From Bin55 sp965220235 (GTDB lineage: Bacteria > Pseudomonadota > Gammaproteobacteria > Pseudomonadales > Azotimanducaceae), in the NCBI GenBank assembly GCA_965220235.1, contig OZ244815.1:1798001-1862000 (forward strand): a DNA stretch of 64,000 bases, in the 5' to 3' direction. The notes beneath the pieces were generated by a model that worked only from the letters and a program-made list of their open reading frames with translations, ran no database searches and was not told the DNA's origin. Positions 44,752 through 53,295 of the stretch are shown here, piece after piece. The stretch's first letter is position 1, and each line of letters starts with the position of its first letter. The translations under genes were made by a program, and so were the position numbers.

Positions 44752-46184
44752 TGCTGTGGTTCGGATTGCACCTGCCGTTTTTTGCATTAGAGGCTTTCGA
44801 ACAACCCGAAATCAAAGATCAGGGCTTGCCAGCCGTGATTACTGAGGCGCAGCAAGTGTTTTGTGTTAATGAACCTGCACGAGCTGCTGGCATCCGTTTA
44901 GGTGCGAGCTTGGCGACAGCTCGGAGCTTGCTTCCTGAGCTGATTCACCGTACTCGGAGTCTCGAAGCCGAATCACATCGTATGGAACGCTTGGTCATGA
45001 CGGCTTATGAATTCACTCCCTATGTAAGCGTGGCTGATTTTGACGCGCTGCTGTTGGAAATGGAGGGGAGCCTCAAACTCTTCGGTGGCGTCAATCAAGT
45101 TCGAGGCAGATTGCGATCTCGCTTTGGGCGTATTGGACACCGCGTAGCAATAGGTATCGCGCACACACCGCGTGCGTCGCTGGCATTCGCCAAGAGCGGT
45201 GACGATGCCACTTGGCCTGACTTTCCTGAAAGAAACGAGATTGAGCACATTGGGCTACGGCAATTGGACGCAACGTCGCTTGATTGCCTAGAACTCGAAC
45301 CCAAAACCCGTGAACGGTTCGCGAACATGGGCATGCGCAAGGTGGGAGACATTGTGCAAGTGCCGAGACATGAGTTACGTAAGCGATTTGGCGAAAAAGT
45401 GACTGACTACGTCGCGCAATTGACGGGTGAACGTGTTGACCCATGGGAAGCTGAACAGCCTCCAGAAGCGTTTAGTGAACGTTTGCACTTGATTGATCCA
45501 GTACGCGGAAAAGATGAAGTGCTCGAACCTATGGAGCACCTAGCCAAGGTGTTGTCGAAGTGGCTTGGGAAATTGAATTTGGGTGCACGACGGCTACGGT
45601 GGGGTGTGTACGCGTTTGAGGGAGATGGCGCTACATTTGAAGTGGGGTTTGAACAGCCTCGTCATGAAGTTGTTGACATCATGGCGATCACTCATTTACG
45701 CATGGAAACAGTCGATCTGCCTAGCGAAGCGATGACGGTGACTTTAGACGCATTACGTACCGGACATCTCGGCTTGAAGTGGATCGAACGCGACGTATTG
45801 GGACAGCGGCTGACGCAATCAACGCCATCGCATGAACTGCTTGATCGCTTGACCGCACGACTAGGGGAGGGTGCCCTTCAACGATTTTGTATTCTCGACG
45901 ATCATCGTCCCGAGTTTGCCTGGACGCCGACGGATGAGTCCGACGGCAATAAAGTGACAACCACTGTTCCTGAGCTGGGTCGACGACCGTTGTGGCTATT
46001 GGAACCGCCGGTTCGGGTACGTGCCGAGCACTTACGCATTGTCAGCGGTCCAGAGCGAATTGAATGTGGGTGGTGGGATCATGAACAGCACCGCGACTAT
46101 TTCGTAGCTCGAGATCGCGACGAAACTTGGTGTTGGTGCTTCCGCGACGCGCAAGGTTGGTTTGTACATGGCTACTTCGCCTGA
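44751..46184 (+). CDS. imuB: ImuB, Y-family polymerase-like protein of the SOS mutasome
   Basis: Non-catalytic Y-family polymerase homologue of 477 residues acting as hub between the beta clamp and DnaE2. The start LWFGLHLPFFALEAFEQ matches ImuB. The catalytic acidic residues of DinB are missing: the first Asp motif reads WFGLHLPFF and the SIDE motif reads ADFDALLLEMEG, as expected for inactive ImuB. ATG 44751 overlaps the imuA stop (TGATG); an earlier in-frame start at 44625 would run inside imuA and is rejected. A conventional QLxLF-type clamp motif was not recognised with certainty. Confidence 0.9.
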   Translation: MLWFGLHLPFFALEAFEQPEIKDQGLPAVITEAQQVFCVNEPARAAGIRLGASLATARSLLPELIHRTRSLEAESHRMERLVMTAYEFTPYVSVADFDALLLEMEGSLKLFGGVNQVRGRLRSRFGRIGHRVAIGIAHTPRASLAFAKSGDDATWPDFPERNEIEHIGLRQLDATSLDCLELEPKTRERFANMGMRKVGDIVQVPRHELRKRFGEKVTDYVAQLTGERVDPWEAEQPPEAFSERLHLIDPVRGKDEVLEPMEHLAKVLSKWLGKLNLGARRLRWGVYAFEGDGATFEVGFEQPRHEVVDIMAITHLRMETVDLPSEAMTVTLDALRTGHLGLKWIERDVLGQRLTQSTPSHELLDRLTARLGEGALQRFCILDDHRPEFAWTPTDESDGNKVTTTVPELGRRPLWLLEPPVRVRAEHLRIVSGPERIECGWWDHEQHRDYFVARDRDETWCWCFRDAQGWFVHGYFA

Positions 46185-49100
46185 ACAGCCACCAGGGATT
46201 GGGTTTGCGGAACTGCACTGTAAATCCAACTACTCGTTCTTGACCGGCGCATCGCACCCGGAAGAACTGGTCGTTCAGGCACACGCACTAGGTTATAGAG
46301 CGATCGCGATCACGGACGAATGTTCGTTTTGTGGCATCGTCAAGGCACATGAGGCAGCAAAGGCAACAGGCACTCAGCTGATTGTCGGTGCCGAATTCAA
46401 ACTTTCCGTCGCTTCGTTTGAGTCAGTTGAGATTGTGCTCCTAGCTCCGACACTGACTGCGTATCAGCACCTATCCAGCTTGATCACAGACGCACGACGC
46501 AACGCAGAGAAGGGTGAGTATTTACTTGATATAAGCATGTTGAGAAGCGTCGGAGATTGCTTCGCAATCTGGCCCGTCCCATGCGGAACAGTCGATGACT
46601 TGGTTCCGATAGGAGAAGCATTGCACGCTTGCCTGCCGCATCTATGGCTTGCACTTGAACTGTTCATGGACGGCGAGGACACCTACAAGACAGCGAATGC
46701 GCTGGAACTAGCGTTGAGATTGAACTTGCCGATCGTCGCCACGAATGATGTCCATATGCACGTACCAGAACGAAAGCGGCTCTTGGATACGATCACAGCG
46801 ATCCGTATGGGTAATCCTGTCAGCCAACTTGGCGCATTAGCAGATTCAAATGGCGAACGCCATTTGCGGCCGCTCAAGATCTTGCACGGGCTTTATCACG
46901 AACACATGTTGGCCGAATCGGTTCGCATCGCTGAAGCCTGCACCTTCACGATGGATCAACTGGCCTATGAATACCCCGCAAACCTGGTACCTCCGGGTCT
47001 CACCCCTGCCCAACACTTGCGTGAACTCACGTTTGCCGGCGCACGTGAACGCTGGCCTGATGGCACGCCACCCGATGTGATCGAGTTGTTGGAAAAGGAA
47101 CTGAAGCTGGTTTCAGAACTGAACTACGAAATGTATTTCCTGACGGTTCATGACATCGTCCGTTTCGCGCGTGAACGCGGCATTCTGTGCCAAGGACGAG
47201 GGTCGGCTGCGAACTCTGCCGTATGTTTCTGTTTGATGGTCACCGCAGTAGATCCTGCGCGGATTCATGTGTTATTCGAGCGATTTGTATCCAAAGAGCG
47301 CCACGAACCGCCTGACATTGATGTTGATTTCGAACACGAACGGCGCGAGGAGGTCATTCAGTACATCTATGAGCGCTATACCCGTGATCATGCAGCCTTA
47401 GCGGCGACCTTGATCACATATCGACCCCGTAGCGCAATACGAGACGTAGGAAAGGCTTTGGGCCTTGATCTCGATTTGGTCGACCTCTTGGCGAAATCGA
47501 TGTCGTGGTGGGACAGTAAAGAGGTCATCGACGACCGTTTGCGCGAGTTGGGATTGGATCCGCGCGCAACAGAAGTCAAGCAATTCGTGGCTTTGGTAAC
47601 CGAGATTCTTGGTTTTCCACGTCATTTGTCGCAACACGTGGGTGGTTTTGTGATCTCTGAACATCCACTTTCGCAGTTGGTACCGATCGAGAATGCAGCC
47701 ATGCCTGATCGTACGGTCATCCAGTGGGATAAGTACGACTTGGAAACGATGAACCTGATGAAGGTCGACGTACTTGGATTAGGCATGCTCAGTGCGATTC
47801 GAAAAGCGTTCGATTACGCTAACGAATTCCATCATCTGGAGGGGTGCGAGCGTTTGACCTTGGCGACTGTGCCGCCGGAAGATCCAGCGACCTATGAAAT
47901 GCTCCAAAAAGCTGACAGTGTGGGTGTATTTCAAGTGGAATCGCGCGCACAAATGTCCATGCTGCCACGCCTTAGACCGGCGTGCTTTTACGACTTGGTC
48001 ATTGAAGTTGCCATCGTGCGACCAGGACCAATTCAAGGCGACATGGTGCATCCGTATCTAAAACGTCGCCAAGGGCTCGAACCTATTACTTATTCAAGTC
48101 CCGAAGTAGAAAAGGTCCTTGAACGAACTTTCGGCATCCCGATTTTTCAAGAGCAAGTCATTGAGTTGGCAATGGTTGCAGCGGGGTTTAGCGCGGGAGA
48201 GGCGGACCAACTTCGACGGGCGATGGCAGCATGGAAACGTAAAGGTGGTCTCGACGAAATTGGCAAAAAACTGATCCAAGGCATGTTGGAACGAGGCCAT
48301 CCGGAGGAATTCGCGAAGAGAATCTCGGAACAGATCAAAGGTTTCGGTGAATACGGTTTTCCCGAGTCACATGCAGCCAGCTTTGCATTGCTGGTATACG
48401 TTTCATCGTGGTTGAAACGACATGAACCCGCTGCGTTTTACTGTGGATTGTTAAACAGCCAGCCGATGGGCTTCTATTCGCCATCACAGTTAGTACAGGA
48501 TGCCATTCGACATGACATTGAAGTGTTGCCTGTGGACGTGCAATGCAGCACTTGGGATTACCACTTGGAACATACTGAGCACGTCTCACCAAGTGACACT
48601 CGGCAGCAAGGTGCACTACGCGTGGGGTTCCGTCAGATCAAAGGACTGAACGAAGACGTAGGTCGAATCATTGAAGCAAATCGACCGTACCTAGACATTG
48701 ACGACTTGGCACGTCGGGCAGACCTGAGTGACAGGGATCTGACTTTTCTAGCACGAGCTGGCGCTTTAGCGACACTCTGCGGTCATCGGCATCAAGCGCA
48801 TTGGGACGCCGCGGGAGTGGAAGCGCCGACTCGACTAGCAACGATGGCACAAGCGTTTGAAGCGTATGTCACCGAAGTCCAGTTAGGATCTCCAACGGTT
48901 GGCGACGATACTGTATCGGACTATCGCTATCTGGGTCTGACGCTTGGCGCCCACCCCATGTCCTTGCTTAGGGGTCATAACGAGTTTCGACGGTGTGCGA
49001 CGGCAGCCATGCTAAATAGCATAAAGCCAGGTCGATTCGTCCAGTTGGCAGGATTAGTGACATGTCGACAACGCCCAAGTTCAGCGACAGGTGTGCTATT

Positions 49101-49341
49101 CCTCACACTTGAGGATGAAACCGGAAATGCGAATTTGATTGCTTGGCCAGCCGTTGTTGAACGATTCCGCAAAGTGCTCGTCCATGGTCAATTGTTGATG
49201 GTGAAGGGAGTTATTGACCGAGAAAAAGAGGTTATTCACGTGACGGTTGGATATGCAGTAGATATGACTGAACAGCTTGATCAACTAACTTCAACGGAAG
49301 AGCGAACCGGCACGTTGACACGATCCCATGACTTCCACTGA
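46168..49341 (+). CDS. dnaE2: Error-prone DNA polymerase III alpha subunit DnaE2 (ImuC)
   Basis: Translesion C-family polymerase of about 1057 residues. The N-terminal PHP domain begins ELHCKSNYSFLTGASHPEEL. The palm has GRGSAANSAVCF and the catalytic Asp pair in PDIDVDFEHERREEVIQY, followed by ITYRPRSAIRDVGKALGL. IRPGPIQGDMVHPYL-like and GFPESHAASFALLVYVSSWLK stretches, an HhH region and a C-terminal OB-fold are in place. The length suits DnaE2, shorter than replicative DnaE. ATG 46168 lies 17 bp inside imuB; TTG 46162 is an alternative. It ends the cassette. Confidence 0.95.
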   Translation: MATSPEQPPGIGFAELHCKSNYSFLTGASHPEELVVQAHALGYRAIAITDECSFCGIVKAHEAAKATGTQLIVGAEFKLSVASFESVEIVLLAPTLTAYQHLSSLITDARRNAEKGEYLLDISMLRSVGDCFAIWPVPCGTVDDLVPIGEALHACLPHLWLALELFMDGEDTYKTANALELALRLNLPIVATNDVHMHVPERKRLLDTITAIRMGNPVSQLGALADSNGERHLRPLKILHGLYHEHMLAESVRIAEACTFTMDQLAYEYPANLVPPGLTPAQHLRELTFAGARERWPDGTPPDVIELLEKELKLVSELNYEMYFLTVHDIVRFARERGILCQGRGSAANSAVCFCLMVTAVDPARIHVLFERFVSKERHEPPDIDVDFEHERREEVIQYIYERYTRDHAALAATLITYRPRSAIRDVGKALGLDLDLVDLLAKSMSWWDSKEVIDDRLRELGLDPRATEVKQFVALVTEILGFPRHLSQHVGGFVISEHPLSQLVPIENAAMPDRTVIQWDKYDLETMNLMKVDVLGLGMLSAIRKAFDYANEFHHLEGCERLTLATVPPEDPATYEMLQKADSVGVFQVESRAQMSMLPRLRPACFYDLVIEVAIVRPGPIQGDMVHPYLKRRQGLEPITYSSPEVEKVLERTFGIPIFQEQVIELAMVAAGFSAGEADQLRRAMAAWKRKGGLDEIGKKLIQGMLERGHPEEFAKRISEQIKGFGEYGFPESHAASFALLVYVSSWLKRHEPAAFYCGLLNSQPMGFYSPSQLVQDAIRHDIEVLPVDVQCSTWDYHLEHTEHVSPSDTRQQGALRVGFRQIKGLNEDVGRIIEANRPYLDIDDLARRADLSDRDLTFLARAGALATLCGHRHQAHWDAAGVEAPTRLATMAQAFEAYVTEVQLGSPTVGDDTVSDYRYLGLTLGAHPMSLLRGHNEFRRCATAAMLNSIKPGRFVQLAGLVTCRQRPSSATGVLFLTLEDETGNANLIAWPAVVERFRKVLVHGQLLMVKGVIDREKEVIHVTVGYAVDMTEQLDQLTSTEERTGTLTRSHDFH

Positions 49342-49503
49342 CATTACATAGTTGCTAAGAGATTAGCGAGCAAGAACGTCCTAAACACAAGGAACATCGA
49401 CACAGAAATCTACGAACGAGCCGCTAATTTCCGCGCCGCGTCGTAGTTGAAACAAATATCCAGATTGCGTCTCGAGAGTTCTGGATTAAAGGTATCGAAA
49501 AAA

Positions 49504-49579
49504 TGGCTCCGCCTGCTGGGCTCGAACCAGCGACAGGTTGATTAACAGTCAACTGCTCTACCAACTGAGCTAAGGCGGA
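49504..49579 (-). tRNA. tRNA-Asn (GTT anticodon)
   Basis: A 76-base cloverleaf on the minus strand. The acceptor stem TCCGCCT pairs with AGGCGGA, the D arm has the TAGCTCAGTTGGTAGAGCA pattern, the anticodon stem-loop reads TTGACTGTTAATCAA with GTT, and the T loop has GGTTCGAGCCC. The 3' end GCCA is encoded in the DNA. No integrated element was seen at its 3' end. Confidence 0.96.
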
Positions 49580-49699
49580 TTAGGCGCGGATTATAAAAAG
49601 CGAAATCCTCATTCCGAGCAGATTAATACGCAATTCCGCATCGTTCGATGTGCGAGTCTTCGTCCTTAAAATTGCCGCAGCTTTCGCACCAACCAACCC

Positions 49700-50020
49700 A
49701 TGCCTCGCGTCACTTACGTCGAATTTGACGGTACACCACACGAAATCGATGCCGAGATAGGCACTTCATTGATGCTCAACGCTGTAAATAACAATGTACC
49801 TGGCATTGATGCGGACTGTGGTGGGGAGTGTTCCTGTGCGACTTGCCATGTCATACTTTCGGACGAATGGTTCGATCGCCTCGGCGAGCCAAGTGAAAAC
49901 GAAGACGCGATGCTTGGGTTGAACCCCGAACGTACGGACAATTCTCGTCTATCGTGTCAGATCCCTGTCACTGACGAAATGGACGGACTCGTCGTTTCGC
50001 TGCCTGAATTCCAGTTTTAG
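49700..50020 (+). CDS. 2Fe-2S ferredoxin, adrenodoxin type
   Basis: Electron carrier of 106 residues. The cluster ligands follow the adrenodoxin/putidaredoxin spacing: Cys40, Cys46, Cys49 (C-x5-C-x2-C) and Cys86 in SRLSCQIPV. An extra Cys44 lies inside the loop, as in some putidaredoxin relatives. It could serve cytochrome P450, Rieske oxygenases or iron-sulfur assembly. Neither a P450 nor a ferredoxin reductase is adjacent, and there is no isc gene, so the partner is unknown. It stands alone between tRNA-Asn and a long noncoding gap. Confidence 0.93.
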   Translation: MPRVTYVEFDGTPHEIDAEIGTSLMLNAVNNNVPGIDADCGGECSCATCHVILSDEWFDRLGEPSENEDAMLGLNPERTDNSRLSCQIPVTDEMDGLVVSLPEFQF

Positions 50021-50222
50021 CGTAGTGCTCATGGGGTCATACCTTGATCCCTCAGTCACGCAGAAACGTCGCTGGTAGCTTCTCTCACGTAATTCCTACA
50101 TTCAGGTAGGTTTTGCCGGCTTGGCGTGCGCCGTCTAACAATATTGGTTTTCGATTTGAAAGATGCGTCCAATCAAGAAACGATAGATCCGCGATACGTT
50201 ACATGCTCGCATCAATACACGA

Positions 50223-50236
50223 TTAGGTTGACCTAA
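50223..50236. promoter_or_regulatory. Palindrome TTAGGT-TG-ACCTAA, possible operator
   Basis: A 14-base dyad with six-base arms in the ferredoxin/cupin intergenic gap. Its size and symmetry fit a dimeric repressor site, but no regulator is adjacent. Confidence 0.35.
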
Positions 50237-50245
50237 ATGATCTTT

Positions 50246-50322
50246 ACACTTTTACCTACGAATTAGTGTCGATAGATAACACTTTTATCAACGTAAAAGT
50301 GTATTGCTCGACACTTTTTACG
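50246..50322. repeat. Nested palindromes with four ACACTTTT-type elements
   Basis: Three direct copies of ACACTTTT(T)A begin at 50246, 50279 and 50311, spaced 33 and 32 bases, and one inverted copy lies at 50294-50302. The middle pair makes a perfect 9-bp inverted repeat (50279-50287 with 50294-50302). It is enclosed by AGTGTCGA (50265-50272) and TCGACACT (50308-50315), with nearly the same centre. The whole could fold into one stem or bind a protein on one helix face. It lies in the 486-bp gap 50021-50506, where no gene was found. Confidence 0.65.
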
Positions 50323-50506
50323 ACTTAAGACGATGACAGCAGGAGAAGTCTGGTCTGTTGAATGATCGGGCGACATAGGTCATAGCGGCGCCGACAGCTC
50401 TCGGATACCTCGCTATGGCGAAGCGACTTCTGCGACTTTCGTTCGATTTATGGAGCTAATAGGGGTAGAGCAAGTGTCTAGACTCGCCCTCTAATTGAGT
50501 TTTAGA

Positions 50507-50884
50507 TTACGACTCGAGAGGAGCCAAATCCTTTAACTCAGCGGGGTCACGTACGAAGTTTTCCGGGAACTCTTCGCGAGTAAGTCCGACATAACCTTTG
50601 TATCCGTGGTGCTCTTCCTCGATGTGTAAAGCACGTTCGGGGATCACAAACCGAGTTCCTTTCACGCACTCGTGAATCATTTCGGTAGCAGGATCTTGAA
50701 ATCGAAACTTGCCGTCCGTGATGTAGACGTAGAGTCCGATCGCGTGCCAATGAAGCGGCGTACCCCCACTTGGTGGTGCGTCGAATTCGTTTTGACCTCC
50801 ATAGAGCGAGTGTTTCTTGATGTCTTCCTGAATGTCCTCGACTGACTCAAAGAAGTCATGGTCGACGGTGATTTGTGTACTCAT
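50507..50884 (-). CDS. Cupin-domain protein
   Basis: Small beta-barrel protein of 125 residues. The first cupin motif appears as GTPLHWHAIGLYVYITDGKFRF (H-x-H then Tyr/Glu position replaced by TDG), and the second as KGTRFVIPERALHIEEEHHGYKGYVGL. Two histidines near residue 46 and one near 87 could bind a metal. ATG 50884 overlaps the stop of the acyl-CoA dehydrogenase as ATGA, so it is the last gene of that operon. Enzyme, isomerase or binding function cannot be separated. Confidence 0.78.
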   Translation of the reverse strand: MSTQITVDHDFFESVEDIQEDIKKHSLYGGQNEFDAPPSGGTPLHWHAIGLYVYITDGKFRFQDPATEMIHECVKGTRFVIPERALHIEEEHHGYKGYVGLTREEFPENFVRDPAELKDLAPLES

Positions 50885-51963
50885 ATCCACCCCTGTATTT
50901 TTGCAGCTTCGTTCCGCACGAACTCCGGTGTCCCCAAAAGTTGCCGGTTCAGTTCGATGCGTTTAAACCAATAGTGTAACCCCAATAGGTCGGTAAATCC
51001 CATGCCACCATGCACTTCAGTCGCTTTGCGTGCGACGAACCTTCCCACTTCGGCAAGGTGAGCTTTCGCATGGCACGCTGTTATTCGAGCGTCCTCCGGG
51101 ATCGCGTCATATGCATGCGCGGCGTACCACACAAGTGAACGACATGGTTCAAGTTCTGCCGCCATCTCCGCACACATATGTTTCACTGCTTGAAATGATC
51201 CGATGACGCGGTTGAACTGTTGACGTTCCCCCGCGTAATCCACAGCTTTCGCTAGCATCGATTGCGCCGCGCCTAACGTATCAGCCGCAACAACAACCCG
51301 GCCTGCATCGACCACCTTTGCCAATGTACTCGTTGAATCGATTGAACTCTCGAGAGATTCACTTGGGGCATTATGAAACGTAAGCTCGCCTACGGATCGT
51401 GTTTTGTCGATCGTGAAGAGTCGATTTAGCTCAGCGTCATTCGCTTCGACCAGATGTAACGCGTCATCCACTGTCGCAACAAGAAATACGTCAGCATCCT
51501 GAACATCTAAGGCAAACATGGCTCGACCGGACACCTTTGAACTTTCGCTTGTGATGGGCGTGTTGTCTCGAGCACCAATATGATCTCCAAGCGCGACACC
51601 GCAGGTTATTTCCCCACTAGCAAGCTTTGGTAACCAGCTATCTTTTTGTTCGTCCGAACCTGCTAGTTGAATAGCAAGTGGAGCTAGTACACTCGATCCA
51701 ATATACGGTACCGTCGCTACGCTGCGACCAAGCGACTCTGCTATCAGAGCTGCATCAAGTAGGCGTAAGCCAACGCCTCCGTAGTCTTCACTGATAAGCG
51801 TGCCAGGTATACCAAGTTCAGTCAGCGAACCGTATAGCGCTTGGTTCTTCGTTTCGTTTTCAGCAGCGTCCTGCCGAACGATATCCAGCGAGCATTGCTC
51901 TTGTAGGAGCTCGTTTACGGTTTGCTGAAGGAACTGCTGCTCTTCACTTAAAGCGAAATCCAC
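50881..51963 (-). CDS. Acyl-CoA dehydrogenase (short, second subunit type)
   Basis: FAD-type acyl-CoA dehydrogenase of 360 residues. The start MDFALSEEQQFLQQTVNELL is typical. FAD-site strands are weak: the SEPxxGSD region is reduced to a short GVALGDHIGARD, while the C-terminal helices AADTLGAAQSMLAKAVDYAGERQQFNRVIGSFQAVKHMCAEM and the EVHGGMGFTDLLGLHYWFKR end are kept. This is the degenerate half of paired ACADs such as those in steroid or bile side-chain degradation (FadE heterotetramers). It is 14 bp downstream of the other ACAD gene. A heteromeric complex is inferred. Confidence 0.9.
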   Translation of the reverse strand: MDFALSEEQQFLQQTVNELLQEQCSLDIVRQDAAENETKNQALYGSLTELGIPGTLISEDYGGVGLRLLDAALIAESLGRSVATVPYIGSSVLAPLAIQLAGSDEQKDSWLPKLASGEITCGVALGDHIGARDNTPITSESSKVSGRAMFALDVQDADVFLVATVDDALHLVEANDAELNRLFTIDKTRSVGELTFHNAPSESLESSIDSTSTLAKVVDAGRVVVAADTLGAAQSMLAKAVDYAGERQQFNRVIGSFQAVKHMCAEMAAELEPCRSLVWYAAHAYDAIPEDARITACHAKAHLAEVGRFVARKATEVHGGMGFTDLLGLHYWFKRIELNRQLLGTPEFVRNEAAKIQGWI

Positions 51964-51977
51964 TACTTATTACCCCG

Positions 51978-53195
51978 CTAGGTCGGCTTAACTTCGACTT
52001 TGGGTTCTTTCGGTAAACCAAGCGCACGTTCTCCGATCATGTTCTTTTGGATTTGTGCAGTACCGCCGCCGATGATCAGCCCTAAGTCCATCATGAAACG
52101 CTGCTGCCACATTCCACCTGCTCGAATATGGTCGCTCCGATGGTACAAAGTGCCAAGTTCACCGAGGGCGTCGATCGCCATTGCAGCCATCTGGTGATTC
52201 AGTTCACAACCTTGTAGTTTGATGATCCATCGCGGTAAACCGGGTTCTTCGTGTTTACGTTGGGATGTCAACACGCGCATGCCGTTGTACTTCATAGCGA
52301 GCATACGACCTTGCAATTGCAGTAACCGATCACGATGCGTTGGATTGTCCATGATGGGATCGCCATCGACCGTCTCGTTACGCATGAGTTCCTCGATCTC
52401 GCGGAAACGATTCTCAGCTTGATGTGGATCGCCGAGTCCTTCACGTTCGTGCTTCAACGTGTTGTTCGCGACAAACCACCCTTCACCACGCTTGCCGATG
52501 ATCTGGTTTTTCGGTACTCTCGCATCGGTGAAGAAAACTTCGTTGAACGTGGCATCTCCCGTCATCGTCACAAGGGGACGTACTTCGATACCAGGCGTAT
52601 CCATCGAGAAAACAAGGTAGCTGATGCCTTGGTGTTTCGGCGCATCAGGCTCGGTACGGACCAAGCAGAACATCATATCGGCGTGTTGCGCGCCTGACGT
52701 CCATATCTTCTGTCCGTTAATAACGAAGTCGTCGCCGTCGACTTCCGCTCGCGTTGATAACGACGCAAGATCTGATCCACTCCCAGGTTCCGAATAGCCT
52801 TGGCACCAAGACATCTCACCTCGGATAGAAGGTGGTACAAGCCAGCGTTTTTGTTCTTCAGTACCGAGTTCGAGCACGGTGGGGACCAGACGGTTATCTC
52901 CGGAATGACCGGGTCGCACTCGAGCTTTAGCAAATTCCTCTGCAATGATGTGTGCTTTTAGTGGATCGGGTTCCTCACCACAGCCACCGTATTCTTTCGG
53001 AATCGTGCGAGCGGCGTATCCATGTTCGATCAGTAACTGTTGCCAACGCTGAGCGGGATTAGGACCATCGTCGCTTCCTTCTCGAGTTGTTGGTGGTCTT
53101 GCAATCGCACCCGGAGAAAGATGTTTGTTTTCTTCAAGGAAATTCCGAAGCTCATTGCGAAAATCTTCGTATTCCGAGCTGTATTCAAGATCCAA
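51978..53195 (-). CDS. Acyl-CoA dehydrogenase (full-length partner)
   Basis: FAD-type acyl-CoA dehydrogenase of 405 residues. The FAD/substrate strand GYSEPGSGSDLASLSTRAE is near residue 131, DDFVINGQKIWTSGAQHADMMFCLVRT follows, and IIGGGTAQIQKNMIGERALGLPKEP is the canonical C-terminal end. First gene of the ACAD-ACAD-cupin unit on this strand. Together with the shorter partner it probably forms an alpha2-beta2 enzyme for a bulky acyl-CoA. Confidence 0.94.
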   Translation of the reverse strand: MDLEYSSEYEDFRNELRNFLEENKHLSPGAIARPPTTREGSDDGPNPAQRWQQLLIEHGYAARTIPKEYGGCGEEPDPLKAHIIAEEFAKARVRPGHSGDNRLVPTVLELGTEEQKRWLVPPSIRGEMSWCQGYSEPGSGSDLASLSTRAEVDGDDFVINGQKIWTSGAQHADMMFCLVRTEPDAPKHQGISYLVFSMDTPGIEVRPLVTMTGDATFNEVFFTDARVPKNQIIGKRGEGWFVANNTLKHEREGLGDPHQAENRFREIEELMRNETVDGDPIMDNPTHRDRLLQLQGRMLAMKYNGMRVLTSQRKHEEPGLPRWIIKLQGCELNHQMAAMAIDALGELGTLYHRSDHIRAGGMWQQRFMMDLGLIIGGGTAQIQKNMIGERALGLPKEPKVEVKPT

Positions 53196-53295
53196 TTGGT
53201 ACGACCTCGCGAAGTCGGGGAACTACAGAGTAATGGCGATTACCAAGTTATTGAAGTATAGGTTTTGCGTATTAGTGTTCGAAAAACGCCAACTG

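Noticed and set aside
49504..49579. Integration site of a mobile element at tRNA-Asn
   Set aside because: No integrase and no repeated 3' tRNA end was found in the window.
50021..50506. Integron attC site, CRISPR array or replication origin in the palindrome-rich gap
   Set aside because: No GTTRRRY core sites, no regular repeat-spacer units and no DnaA boxes or replication genes were seen.
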